Shown here piece by piece: positions 42,493-49,825 of a stretch of 64,000 nt of DNA. The notes under the pieces were generated by a model, which was not told the origin of the DNA, ran no database searches, and saw nothing but the letters and a program-made list of their open reading frames with translations. Where the stretch lies: positions 310,001 to 374,000 of the forward strand of contig CAWAVV010000013.1 in assembly GCA_963785565.1 (NCBI GenBank). Reading direction: 5' to 3'. The translations under genes were made by a program, and so were the position numbers. This stretch comes from AP-15 sp963785565 (GTDB lineage Bacteria; Pseudomonadota; Alphaproteobacteria; ATCC43930; CGMCC-115725). Position 1 is the stretch's first letter; each line of letters opens with the position of its first letter.

Positions 42493-44370
42493 TCAACAAG
42501 CAGCCGGACCGAGGGCCGATTGAGGCGACCTTGGCGCAAAGGCGCCGGCCTCGATGTCGGCGACTGCATCGCTGAGCGAGGTCGACACGCCGTCGGCCGC
42601 GGCGTCGGCGATCGACAGCTGTTCCGGCTGAAGCGCCCAAAACCCAAGGATCAGCCGCGCCCGCGGCGCCCGCCGTCGCACCCGCCGCACGAGATGGCGG
42701 GCGCGGGCCGGGGCGCTGGTGCTGAGCAGCGACAGACAGACGACAGCCGCGTCTTTAAGGACGAATAAAGCACTGCCGTCGGCGAGCGCGTCGGCCGAGA
42801 ACACTTGTGCGGAACAGCCTCGCAGATGCAGCAGATGGGCGAGCAATAGGGCTGCCGTCTCGTCCAGCTCGTTGCGGCCGGCGATGCAGACGACCGATCC
42901 GCCCTCCCGTCCGATCTCCTCCGGTTCCTCAACGGGATCGGCCTCCGGAGGAGAATCCTCGAGCAAATTGTCGAGCATCCTCGAAAATCCCTCCTTCAAC
43001 CTCGCCCGCCGCTCGGCCGACAGCACGCCGCGGTCGCTGTCGGCCTGCGCCCGCATCAGCACCGGGATCGCCACTGTGTCGAAAAACTCGGCGAGCGATG
43101 CCTCCTTGGCGAATTCTTCCGCCTGTTCGGTCGCCTCCTCGGGATCGTTGGCGAGCATGCGCTGATAGAACGTTTCCTCGGGGGTGAGCGCCGGCTCGTT
43201 GCCCAGCAGGACATCGAGGAAGCGCAGTTGCGGCACGTGCCGGCCGAGCACGACCACGCAGGCCGTCAGCGGCGTCGACAGCAGCAATCCAACCGGGCCC
43301 CACAGCCAGGTCCAAAAGACCGCCGCGACGATCACGGCGGTCGAGGACAGACCGGTGCTGCCGCCATAGAGATGGGGTTCGACCAGATTGGCAATAATCA
43401 GCTCGACCCCGACGAAGAGAAGAGCGGTCCATGCCACCAACCACCAGCCCGGATCGACGGCGATCGCCAGCGCCAGCGGGAAGGAGGCAGCGATGACAAT
43501 GCCGAGGAACGGGATAAAGCGCAGCAGCACAACGAGTATGCCCCACAGCGCCGGGTTCGGGATTCCGATAACCGTCAGGCCGCAACCAATCAGCAGACCG
43601 GCCGCTGCGTTGACCGCAAGCTGCATCAGCAAATATCGGCTGACACGCTGCGCCGCATCGTCCATTGCTTCGGTCGTCCGGTGCAGGTCGCCCACCCCGG
43701 CGAGACGGAGCAGCCGATCGCGCAAGTCCTCGCGCTTCAGCAGAATCAAGAGGACCAAAACGACGACCAGCCCGGCCGTCGCCAGCGGTTCGAGCAATGG
43801 CCCGACCACGCTCTCGGCGATCTCTAGCGGCGTCAGTTCGGGTTGCTGAACCTCGACCGGCAGCGGCTTGGCGGCCTCCGCGCCGCCCGCACCGGCGTTC
43901 GGCGGAAGACCTGCCGACGGCGAGCGCTGGTTTTCCGAGCGGGTCAGCTCGGCGCGCAGCTGATGAAGCATCGTCGAAAAGCGCTCGATCACGCCGCCGC
44001 CGGCGACGCGCGGCAAGCTGCGTATCTTCGCCTCGATGTTGTACCGATAGTCCGGGAGCTTTGGCCCCAGTGAGGACACTTCCTGGGTAAGGACGGCGGC
44101 CAAGCCGAAGATCGCGACAAAGGCGACGAGCGCGGTGATGGCGACCGCAGCGACCCGGCCGGCCCCGATCCCACGTAGCCAGCGGACCGCAGGCGCCAGC
44201 AAAAAGCTCAGCAGTACCGCCAACGCGAACGGGACGAGGATCTCGCGGGCAAAATAAAGCACCGCGACAACCACGCCCGATACCAGGACAGTCAACGTAC
44301 CCGACAGGCTGGGTCCGCCCGCGTTTGCCGGCGCTTCGTCGATGGTCGGCGGCGGACGGTCGGCCATCAA
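42493..44370 (-). CDS. AI-2E-family (PF01594) permease with C-terminal Rossmann-like domain
   Basis: 625 residues, against about 350 for ordinary members. The N-terminal half has eight membrane helices with the family blocks LVPFALAVLLSFLLAPAVRWL, GIPNPALWGILVVLLRFIPFLG and GVELIIANLVEPHLYGGSTGLSSTAVI. After residue 400 an acidic linker (EEPEEI) leads to a 120-residue alpha/beta domain (SVVCIAGRNELDETAALLLAHLLHLRGCSAQVFSADALADGS) that looks like a B12-binding or receiver-like Rossmann unit. Such permeases export small molecules or ions; the added domain suggests regulation. Transport substrate unknown. Confidence 0.82.
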   Translation of the reverse strand: MMADRPPPTIDEAPANAGGPSLSGTLTVLVSGVVVAVLYFAREILVPFALAVLLSFLLAPAVRWLRGIGAGRVAAVAITALVAFVAIFGLAAVLTQEVSSLGPKLPDYRYNIEAKIRSLPRVAGGGVIERFSTMLHQLRAELTRSENQRSPSAGLPPNAGAGGAEAAKPLPVEVQQPELTPLEIAESVVGPLLEPLATAGLVVVLVLLILLKREDLRDRLLRLAGVGDLHRTTEAMDDAAQRVSRYLLMQLAVNAAAGLLIGCGLTVIGIPNPALWGILVVLLRFIPFLGIVIAASFPLALAIAVDPGWWLVAWTALLFVGVELIIANLVEPHLYGGSTGLSSTAVIVAAVFWTWLWGPVGLLLSTPLTACVVVLGRHVPQLRFLDVLLGNEPALTPEETFYQRMLANDPEEATEQAEEFAKEASLAEFFDTVAIPVLMRAQADSDRGVLSAERRARLKEGFSRMLDNLLEDSPPEADPVEEPEEIGREGGSVVCIAGRNELDETAALLLAHLLHLRGCSAQVFSADALADGSALFVLKDAAVVCLSLLSTSAPARARHLVRRVRRRAPRARLILGFWALQPEQLSIADAAADGVSTSLSDAVADIEAGAFAPRSPQSALGPAAC

Positions 44371-44405
44371 GTCCTTTACGCTACGAGCGCCTTATGCTTG
44401 GCTGG

Positions 44406-44720
44406 TCAGGCGCGGTGGATCATGTAGGCGATGCCGTACCCGATCGCACCGGCGATCAGCAGTGCGACCAATGGCTGTTCGGCGGTGTTCCGGCTCACAT
44501 ACTCGCCGGCCCGCGCGCCTTGCCGGTAAGTCTCCGCCGCAGCGTCGCGGACTTGCTTGCCGGTCTCGAGCGCTGCCCCATGGATTGTATTGACCGCCTC
44601 GACGGCGGCCGACCGCGCCTGTCCGGCCAGGTCGCTGAGCGAACCCACTGCCCCCGTTACGCCGTTTTTCACATCGTTCGCGGCGCTGCTCACCTGATCG
44701 CTGATCCGATTTTCGTCCAT
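44406..44720 (-). CDS. ElaB/YqjD-like membrane-anchored stress protein
   Basis: About 104 residues from the ATG at 44720 (an upstream ATG at 44759 has no ribosome binding site). A long amphipathic helical part (ISDQVSSAANDVKNGVTGAVGSL ...) precedes a single C-terminal membrane helix, LVALLIAGAIGYGIAYMIH, the layout of the DUF883/ElaB/YqjD group that tethers ribosomes in stationary phase. A divergent CsbD gene starts 170 bp away, in keeping with a stress locus. Confidence 0.75.
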   Translation of the reverse strand: MDENRISDQVSSAANDVKNGVTGAVGSLSDLAGQARSAAVEAVNTIHGAALETGKQVRDAAAETYRQGARAGEYVSRNTAEQPLVALLIAGAIGYGIAYMIHRA

Positions 44721-44889
44721 ATCCGTTCTCACAGTTTGCTCTGGGTGACCCGATGTCATCTAGCTGTAAACGGCGCGCCGGCGAAAACACTCCGGACCGA
44801 GCCTTGCAAGACATCATCGAATTTGTTGCCGGAACCGCACAGGCAAGCCGCCTGTTGGCAATGGGAATTGTCATCAGAGGAAACCCGCT

Positions 44890-45075
44890 ATGGACAAGGA
44901 TCGTATTGCCGGGGGCGTGAAGAAGGTCACCGGAACCGTCAAGGAGAAGGTAGGCAAGGCGTTGGGCGACGCCAAGACGGCCGCTGAAGGCAAAAGAGAA
45001 AAGGATGAAGGGCGCGTTCAAAGCGCGGTCGGCCACGTCAAAGACGCGGTCCGGGAGATCGCAGGCAAAAAATAG
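44890..45075 (+). CDS. CsbD family stress protein
   Basis: 61-residue, highly charged protein: MDKDRIAGGVKKVTGTVKEKVGKALGDAKTAAEGK, the CsbD signature, with a second VGHVKDAVREIAG helix. Good AGAGGAAA site. CsbD-like proteins accumulate under general stress in many bacteria; biochemical activity is unknown. Next to an ElaB-like gene and tiny membrane protein. Confidence 0.92.
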   Translation: MDKDRIAGGVKKVTGTVKEKVGKALGDAKTAAEGKREKDEGRVQSAVGHVKDAVREIAGKK

Positions 45076-45101
45076 GGTCAGAATATGCGGGAGTTCGTGA
45101 C

Positions 45102-45182
45102 ATGGGCAGAGCCATACTGCTGTGGATGCTGGGGATTCCGATCCCTGTCTTGATACTTCTATACTTGTTTCACGTGATCTGA
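45102..45182 (+). CDS. 26-residue membrane peptide
   Basis: ATG at 45102 behind GCGGGAG: MGRAILLWMLGIPIP followed by a hydrophobic run ending FHVI, a single membrane helix. Very similar short peptides (MGRALLLWLLGIP...) occur widely in proteobacteria, so I believe it is real despite its size. It is 26 bp after csbD, likely the same transcript. Role unknown. Confidence 0.62.
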   Translation: MGRAILLWMLGIPIPVLILLYLFHVI

Positions 45183-45274
45183 GTCGGAAAACCCGGAACC
45201 AGAGACGGCATTCCAACGTTGCTGATCACATGCGCTCTTCAAGGAGGGCGCATCTCACAATTGGAGTATTGACC

Positions 45275-45745
45275 TTGTACAAGCGCAACATGACCGCTGC
45301 CATGGCAGCATTGTTCCTCGCCGCTGCGCCGCTTGCCTATGCGCAGGCCGCCCCCCGGGATACACCCGACGCTGTGACCACCCTCGGCGGGGTCATTCAG
45401 CCCGATCAGATCCGCGCCAGCAAGATGATCGGCAGTAGCGTCTACGATGTTCAAAACCGCGACATCGGCAAAGTCCAGGACGTTATCTTGAACCCCGACG
45501 GCCGGGTGGCGGCAGTGGTGGTCGATGTCGGCACCGTTCTGGGGATGGGCGGCAAGGACGTCGCCGTCCACTTGAGCGATATCAAGGCCGACAACAACCG
45601 CCTGACCCTGGACGTAACAAAAGAGCGACTGCAACAGGCGCAGAACTACCAGCTGGAAAACCCGGACACCGGCGCTGGGTCGACGACCTCGCCGGTCCAT
45701 GGCGGCCAGCTGGGCGCCGGCTCCAACACGGCGCCGCGTCAGTAG
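45275..45745 (+). CDS. exported PRC-barrel domain protein
   Basis: 156 residues. The signal peptide AAMAALFLAAAPLAYAQA is followed by a PRC barrel (RASKMIGSSVYDVQNRDIGKVQDVILNPDGRVAAV in sequence over about 80 residues) and a Gly/Ser/Thr-rich tail. Two TTG codons (45269, 45275) and an ATG (45290) are possible starts; the TTG at 45275 best fits the TTGGAG site and leaves a positive N-region. Exported PRC proteins are common in alphaproteobacteria and of unknown role. Confidence 0.78.
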   Translation: MYKRNMTAAMAALFLAAAPLAYAQAAPRDTPDAVTTLGGVIQPDQIRASKMIGSSVYDVQNRDIGKVQDVILNPDGRVAAVVVDVGTVLGMGGKDVAVHLSDIKADNNRLTLDVTKERLQQAQNYQLENPDTGAGSTTSPVHGGQLGAGSNTAPRQ

Positions 45746-45756
45746 CGCCGGCGATC

Positions 45757-45786
45757 GGCCGGGCGGGGCGGCTGCTCCGCCCGGCC
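45757..45786 (+). terminator. strong hairpin after the PRC-barrel gene
   Basis: GGCCGGGCGG pairs perfectly with CCGCCCGGCC around a 10-nt loop, 12 bp after the stop. There is no U-tract, so it may stabilise the 3' end rather than terminate by itself. Confidence 0.45.
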
Positions 45787-45910
45787 GCCTCTTGCCTGGC
45801 GGCGATTGCGCCACCCTGCCGGCAGGTCAATTCCCGGCTCCGGGCTTAGGCCGCCTTCTTGCTGTCCTTTGCGCGCGTGCTATAACCGGCCGTTCGCCAG
45901 GGGAGGACGC

Positions 45911-46369
45911 GTGCCCACCGTCTTCGTGCTCAACGGACCCAATCTGAACCTGCTCGGGGTTCGCGAGCCGTCGGTGTATGGCCACGACACCTTGGCCGAC
46001 ATCGAAGCGCGCTGCCTCGCGCGCGCGGCCGCGCTCGACCTGCAAATCGATTTTCGCCAGACCAATCACGAAGGCCAGCTGGTCGACTGGATCCAGGAGG
46101 CGCGTGAATCGGCCGACGGCATCGTTCTGAACGCCGGCGCGCTGACCCATACCTCGATCGCGGTGCTCGATGCGCTCTCCGCCGCCGGTCTGCCGGTGAT
46201 CGAGGTGCATCTGTCGAACATCTTTCGCCGCGAGCGCTTCCGCCACCATTCCTATGTGAGCCTGGCGGCGCGCGGCGTGATCTGCGGCTTGGGCGCGCAA
46301 GGATATGAATTGGCGCTCGAAGCGATCGCCGATCTGATCGAGGACGAACCGGGCGAGGCCGCTCGGTGA
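45911..46369 (+). CDS. aroQ: type II 3-dehydroquinate dehydratase
   Basis: 152 residues from a GTG behind GGGAGG. Third enzyme of the shikimate pathway (dehydroquinate to dehydroshikimate), a dodecameric flavodoxin-like fold. LNGPNLNLLGVREPSVYG contains the active-site Arg and Tyr, FRQTNHEGQLVDWI the loop, and IEVHLSNIFRRERFRHHS the catalytic His and substrate-binding residues. It overlaps accB by GTGA, the usual alphaproteobacterial order. Confidence 0.95.
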   Translation: MPTVFVLNGPNLNLLGVREPSVYGHDTLADIEARCLARAAALDLQIDFRQTNHEGQLVDWIQEARESADGIVLNAGALTHTSIAVLDALSAAGLPVIEVHLSNIFRRERFRHHSYVSLAARGVICGLGAQGYELALEAIADLIEDEPGEAAR

Positions 46370-46824
46370 GGTTCGGCGGCCGCGGCCCGCCGCTTTCGCC
46401 CGATCCCGACCTGGTCCGTGCGCTCGCTCACCTGCTGAGCGAAACCGGCCTGACGGAAATCGAATATGCGGTCGGCGATTGCCGCATTCGCGTCGCTCGC
46501 GCTCCGGCCGGGCCGATGATCTCCTCGGGTTCGGTCATGGCGCCCGGGGTTGCCGCGCCGAGCGAAGACGCGAGCCGCCTGGCCGGTCACCCCGGTGCGG
46601 TGACCGCGCCGATGGTTGGCACCGCCTATCTGGCGCCGCAGCCCGGAGACCCGGCATTTGTTCGGCTCGGCGAAACCGTTGCCGCCGGTCAGCCCTTGCT
46701 GATCATCGAGGCGATGAAGGTCATGAACGAGATTCGTGCGCCCCGAGCAGGCCGGATCACGCAAATCATCGTCGCCGACGCGCAGCCGGTCGAATATGGC
46801 GCGGTGCTGATGCTGATCGATTGA
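46366..46824 (+). CDS. accB: biotin carboxyl carrier protein of acetyl-CoA carboxylase
   Basis: 152 residues starting with GTG inside the aroQ stop. The N-terminal helix region (VRALAHLLSETGLTEIEYAVG) is followed by a Pro/Ala linker and the biotinyl domain: VTAPMVGTAYLAP, then IIEAMKVMNEI with the biotin-accepting Lys. Biotin is carboxylated by AccC, whose gene follows after an unusual 465-bp gap. Essential for fatty-acid synthesis. Confidence 0.93.
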   Translation: MRFGGRGPPLSPDPDLVRALAHLLSETGLTEIEYAVGDCRIRVARAPAGPMISSGSVMAPGVAAPSEDASRLAGHPGAVTAPMVGTAYLAPQPGDPAFVRLGETVAAGQPLLIIEAMKVMNEIRAPRAGRITQIIVADAQPVEYGAVLMLID

Positions 46825-46830
46825 TTTTCT

Positions 46831-47279
46831 CCCTCTCTGCCCCCGGGGGCGGAGAGGGCCGGGGTGAGGTGGGGGATGTTGAGGCACAGGACATTGTCGC
46901 GCGACGCTTGCGGCGGGACATGACGGAAGCCGAGAAACTGCTCTGGCCAGGATTGCGGGAGCTCGGTCTGGCGGTGCGATTCGGCCTACAGCACCTAATC
47001 GGGCATTACGTTGCAGACTTCGCCTGTCCGCGCGCGAAGCTCGTGATCGAATTGGACGGAGGCCAGCATGCCATCCAACCCAATGTGGACGATGCGCGCA
47101 CTGCAGCGCTGGCTCGCTATGGCTATGGGGTAGTTCGTTTTTGGAACGGCGACGTCACGGGAAATCTCCCAGGCGTTTTGCCGGCTATATCAAGCCAGAT
47201 CGCGTGGCCCCCTCCCACCTCACCCTCCTCGCCGCTCCGCGACGGGTCCACTCCCTCTCTGCCCTAACGGCGGAGAGGG
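46831..47279. mobile_element. DUF559 cassette framed by inverted palindromes between accB and accC
   Basis: 449 bp with a mirrored plan: a palindrome CCCTCTCTGCCCCC/GGGGGCGGAGAGGG at 46831-46858, then GGTGAGGTGGG, the DUF559 gene, CCCACCTCACC, and a second palindrome of the same sequence family at 47253-47279. It lies exactly between accB and accC, normally a few bases apart. The right palindrome supplies the GGAGAGGG ribosome binding site of accC. Confidence 0.65.
46869..47267 (+). CDS. DUF559 (Vsr/REase-like) endonuclease-fold protein
   Basis: About 132 residues from a GTG, the only canonical start near the fold. ARRLRRDMTEAEKLLWPGLR is the first helix, FGLQHLIGHYVADFACPRAKLVIELDGGQH holds the D...ExD catalytic strand pair of DUF559, and YGYGVVRFWNGDVTGNLPGVL closes the domain. 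This fold is related to very-short-patch-repair and restriction nucleases. The C-terminus runs into the flanking repeat. Function is untested; the setting suggests a mobile nuclease. Confidence 0.85.
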   Translation: MGDVEAQDIVARRLRRDMTEAEKLLWPGLRELGLAVRFGLQHLIGHYVADFACPRAKLVIELDGGQHAIQPNVDDARTAALARYGYGVVRFWNGDVTGNLPGVLPAISSQIAWPPPTSPSSPLRDGSTPSLP

Positions 47280-47289
47280 CAAATCATCG

Positions 47290-48630
47290 ATGTTCGAGAA
47301 GGTGCTGATCGCCAATCGCGGCGAGATCGCGCTGAGGATCCACCGCGCCTGCCGCGAGATGGGGATCAAGACGGTTGCCGTGCACTCGACCGCCGACGCG
47401 CGGGCAATGAATGTGCGGCTTGCCGACGAGAGCGTCTGCATCGGGCCGCCGGCCGCGCGCGACAGCTATATGAACGTGGCCGCGATCCTTTCCGCGGCGG
47501 AAATCACCGGCGCCGACGCGATCCATCCCGGGCTCGGATTTCTCGCCGAGGATGCCGATTTCGCTGCGGCGGTCGAAGAGCACGGGTTCACCTTCATCGG
47601 CCCCGCGCCCGAACACATCCGGCTGATGGGCGACAAGGTAGCGGCAAAGGCGGCGGCGGCCCGCCTCGGCATCCCGACGGTGCCGGGCTCGACCGGCGCC
47701 GTGCGCGATCCGGCCGCGGCCGCGGCCGCGGCCGCGGCGATCGGCTATCCGGTGCTGATCAAAGCAGCGGCGGGCGGCGGCGGACGCGGCATGAAAATCG
47801 CCCGCGACCGCGCCGAACTACTGCGCATGCTGCCGGCGGCGCAGCACGAGGCGGTGTTGTTTTTTGGTCGCGGCGAGGTCTATCTCGAACGCTGGCTCGA
47901 GCGGCCGCGGCACATCGAGATCCAAATTCTCGGCGATGGCCAGGGCGGGGTCGTTCACCTCGGCGAACGCGACTGCTCCTTGCAGCGCACGCATCAGAAG
48001 GTGCTCGAGGAAACCCCGTCCCCAGCGCTCAACCCCGACGAGCGCGACCGGCTGGGCGCGCTCAGCGTCGCCGCGTTGCGCAACATCGGCTACCGCAGCG
48101 TCGGCACCCTCGAATTTCTGTGTCAGGACGGCGAATTCTTCTTTATCGAGATGAATACCCGGCTGCAGGTCGAGCATCCGATCAGCGAGATGGTCAGCGG
48201 CATCGACATCGTGCGCGAGCAGCTGCGCATCGCCGCGGGCGCCCCGCTCGGCTACCGTCAGGCTGAAATCCGCCTCTCCGGCCATGCGATCGAGTGCCGC
48301 ATCAACGCCGAAAACCCCGAGACCTTTCGTCCGTCGCCCGGCCGGGTCACCGATTATCACGCCCCGGGCGGGCTCGGCGTGCGCGTCGACAGCGCGCTCT
48401 ACCAGGGTTACGAGGTGCCGCCCTATTACGACAGCTTGATCTCCAAGCTGATCATCCATGGCAAGACCCGCAACGAATGTCTGATGCGGCTGCGCCGGGC
48501 GCTCGAGGAATATGTGATCGGCGGCATCGAGACGACGATCCCGCTGCATCAGCGCCTGGTCGACGCCGCCGATTTTATCAACGGCGACTACGATATCCAC
48601 TGGCTCGAGCGCTTCCTCGGGCGAGCATGA
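47290..48630 (+). CDS. accC: biotin carboxylase of acetyl-CoA carboxylase
   Basis: 446 residues. Carboxylates the biotin on AccB using ATP and bicarbonate. The N-terminal domain opens FEKVLIANRGEIALRIHRACREMG; the ATP-grasp domain has the glycine loop AAAGGGGRGMKIA, ERDCSLQRTHQKVLEETPSP, and the catalytic EMNTRLQVEHPISEM; the C-terminal domain contains GHAIECRINAENP. Full length. Its ribosome binding site lies in the palindrome of the upstream cassette. Confidence 0.95.
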   Translation: MFEKVLIANRGEIALRIHRACREMGIKTVAVHSTADARAMNVRLADESVCIGPPAARDSYMNVAAILSAAEITGADAIHPGLGFLAEDADFAAAVEEHGFTFIGPAPEHIRLMGDKVAAKAAAARLGIPTVPGSTGAVRDPAAAAAAAAAIGYPVLIKAAAGGGGRGMKIARDRAELLRMLPAAQHEAVLFFGRGEVYLERWLERPRHIEIQILGDGQGGVVHLGERDCSLQRTHQKVLEETPSPALNPDERDRLGALSVAALRNIGYRSVGTLEFLCQDGEFFFIEMNTRLQVEHPISEMVSGIDIVREQLRIAAGAPLGYRQAEIRLSGHAIECRINAENPETFRPSPGRVTDYHAPGGLGVRVDSALYQGYEVPPYYDSLISKLIIHGKTRNECLMRLRRALEEYVIGGIETTIPLHQRLVDAADFINGDYDIHWLERFLGRA

Positions 48631-48646
48631 TACACCGAGCCGCACC

Positions 48647-49306
48647 GTGATTCGGCTGACGCCCGAGATCCTGCTCGCCGCTTACGCCGCCGGCGTCTTT
48701 CCGATGGCCGAATCGGCCGAAGACCCCGAGCTGTTCTGGGTCGATCCGCACCATCGCGGCATCCTTCCGCTCGAGTTTTTCCGCGTTTCGCACCGGCTGC
48801 GCCGTTTGCTGCGGCAGGGCCGGTTCGAGATCAGCTGCGACAGCGCCTTCGCAGCGGTCATCCGCGGCTGCGCCGAAGCAAGCGAGAAGCGCCCGAACAC
48901 CTGGATCAACGACGAGATCGTGCGGCTCTATCAGGCCCTCTTCGCGCGCGGGGCGGCGCACAGCGTCGAATGCCTTCGCGGCGGCGCTCTGGTGGGTGGA
49001 TTATACGGGGTCTCGATCGGCGCGGCTTTCTTTGGCGAAAGCATGTTCAGCCGCGAGACCGACGCCAGCAAGGTCGCCCTGGTCCATCTGGTCGCGCGGC
49101 TGCGGCTCGGCGGCTACCGCTTGCTCGACACCCAGTTCCTGACCCCGCATCTGGCGCAGTTCGGCGGAATCGAGATTTCGCGCGCGCGTTATCGCCGGCT
49201 GCTGGCTGCGGCGCTCGCCTACCGCGCAACCTTTCCGGTGTCACTCCCCGAAGATTTGGGCGGGGACCCCTTGGCTCCCTTGCAGTCGAGCAAGATCACG
49301 TCGTAG
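48647..49306 (+). CDS. aat: leucyl/phenylalanyl-tRNA--protein transferase
   Basis: 219 residues from a GTG. Adds Leu or Phe to N-terminal Arg/Lys of proteins, marking them for ClpAP (N-end rule). LAAYAAGVFPMAES is the start block, LFWVDPHHRGILPLE, then GGALVGGLYGVSIGAAFFGESMFSRETDASKVALVHLVARL, the acyltransferase core. Directly after accC, as usual in this class. Its 3' end overlaps the convergent DUF2155 gene by 88 bp. Confidence 0.94.
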   Translation: MIRLTPEILLAAYAAGVFPMAESAEDPELFWVDPHHRGILPLEFFRVSHRLRRLLRQGRFEISCDSAFAAVIRGCAEASEKRPNTWINDEIVRLYQALFARGAAHSVECLRGGALVGGLYGVSIGAAFFGESMFSRETDASKVALVHLVARLRLGGYRLLDTQFLTPHLAQFGGIEISRARYRRLLAAALAYRATFPVSLPEDLGGDPLAPLQSSKITS

Positions 49307-49668
49307 ACCGGGTTCTCGAGCGACGACAGCGCCGGGCTCTGGGCAAACATCCATCCGCTGAATCGCCGAATGTTCTCTTCGCCTGGGCGGACTTCGTCGA
49401 TCTGCAGAAACGCCGCGCTTTCCGGCTGGTCCTCGGGCGGGTTTCTCTCGCAGTCGCGCACCGTGATCGCCAAGCCGCCAAAAGTTACCGTCTTGCCGAC
49501 CGGCGCCTCGATTTCGGAGACGCGTGCGGTGATCTTGTCGAGCCCCTGCAATACCGCCGTCGGCTCGGAAATCATATCCGAGGCCGCGAATGCGGCGATT
49601 GTGAGCACCAATGCCGCCGGGGCGGCCGCAGCGAGCGCGCCCCCAGTCAGGATGAGGAGATTACGCAG
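49219..49668 (-). CDS. DUF2155 domain protein (exported)
   Basis: About 149 residues. A hydrophobic N-terminal signal (RNLLILTGGALAAAAPAALVLTIAAFA) precedes the DUF2155 domain: VLQGLDKITARVSEIEAPVGKTVTFGGLAITVRDCERNPPED, with paired Cys and FSGWMFAQSPALSSLENPVYDVILLDCKG. Typical alphaproteobacterial periplasmic protein found beside aat. An AGGAGG lies 6 bp before a CTG at 49668, which gives the best signal peptide; canonical TTG (49764) or GTG (49737) starts would add a basic tail overlapping the lyase remnant. Confidence 0.8.
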   Translation of the reverse strand: MRNLLILTGGALAAAAPAALVLTIAAFAASDMISEPTAVLQGLDKITARVSEIEAPVGKTVTFGGLAITVRDCERNPPEDQPESAAFLQIDEVRPGEENIRRFSGWMFAQSPALSSLENPVYDVILLDCKGAKGSPPKSSGSDTGKVAR

Positions 49669-49670
49669 CT

Positions 49671-49825
49671 TCAGCCTCCTGCGAGACTTCGCATTCGCGC
49701 CTCGCGAGTGGCGATGGCGGCCCCGCGCTCGACCCACAGCCGGGCCCGCTCGCCCCGTCGACAAAGCGCTTGGCGGTCACCGGCACGAACAGCAGCGAGC
49801 GCCAAACCGGCAGGGCGCCGGTCAC
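49671..49825 (-). pseudogene. HpcH/HpaI-CitE-type CoA lyase, reduced to its two ends
   Basis: From a GTG overlapping the CoA-transferase stop, the frame reads VTGALPVWRSLLFVPVTAKRF, the standard first strand of CitE/malyl-CoA lyase-like enzymes. Within 30 residues the sequence changes to another frame reading RARLWVERGAAIATREARM, like the C-terminal helix of the same family, then stops at 49671. The middle (about 240 residues expected) is missing. It implies the CoA-transferase once worked with a CoA-ester lyase. Confidence 0.55.
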
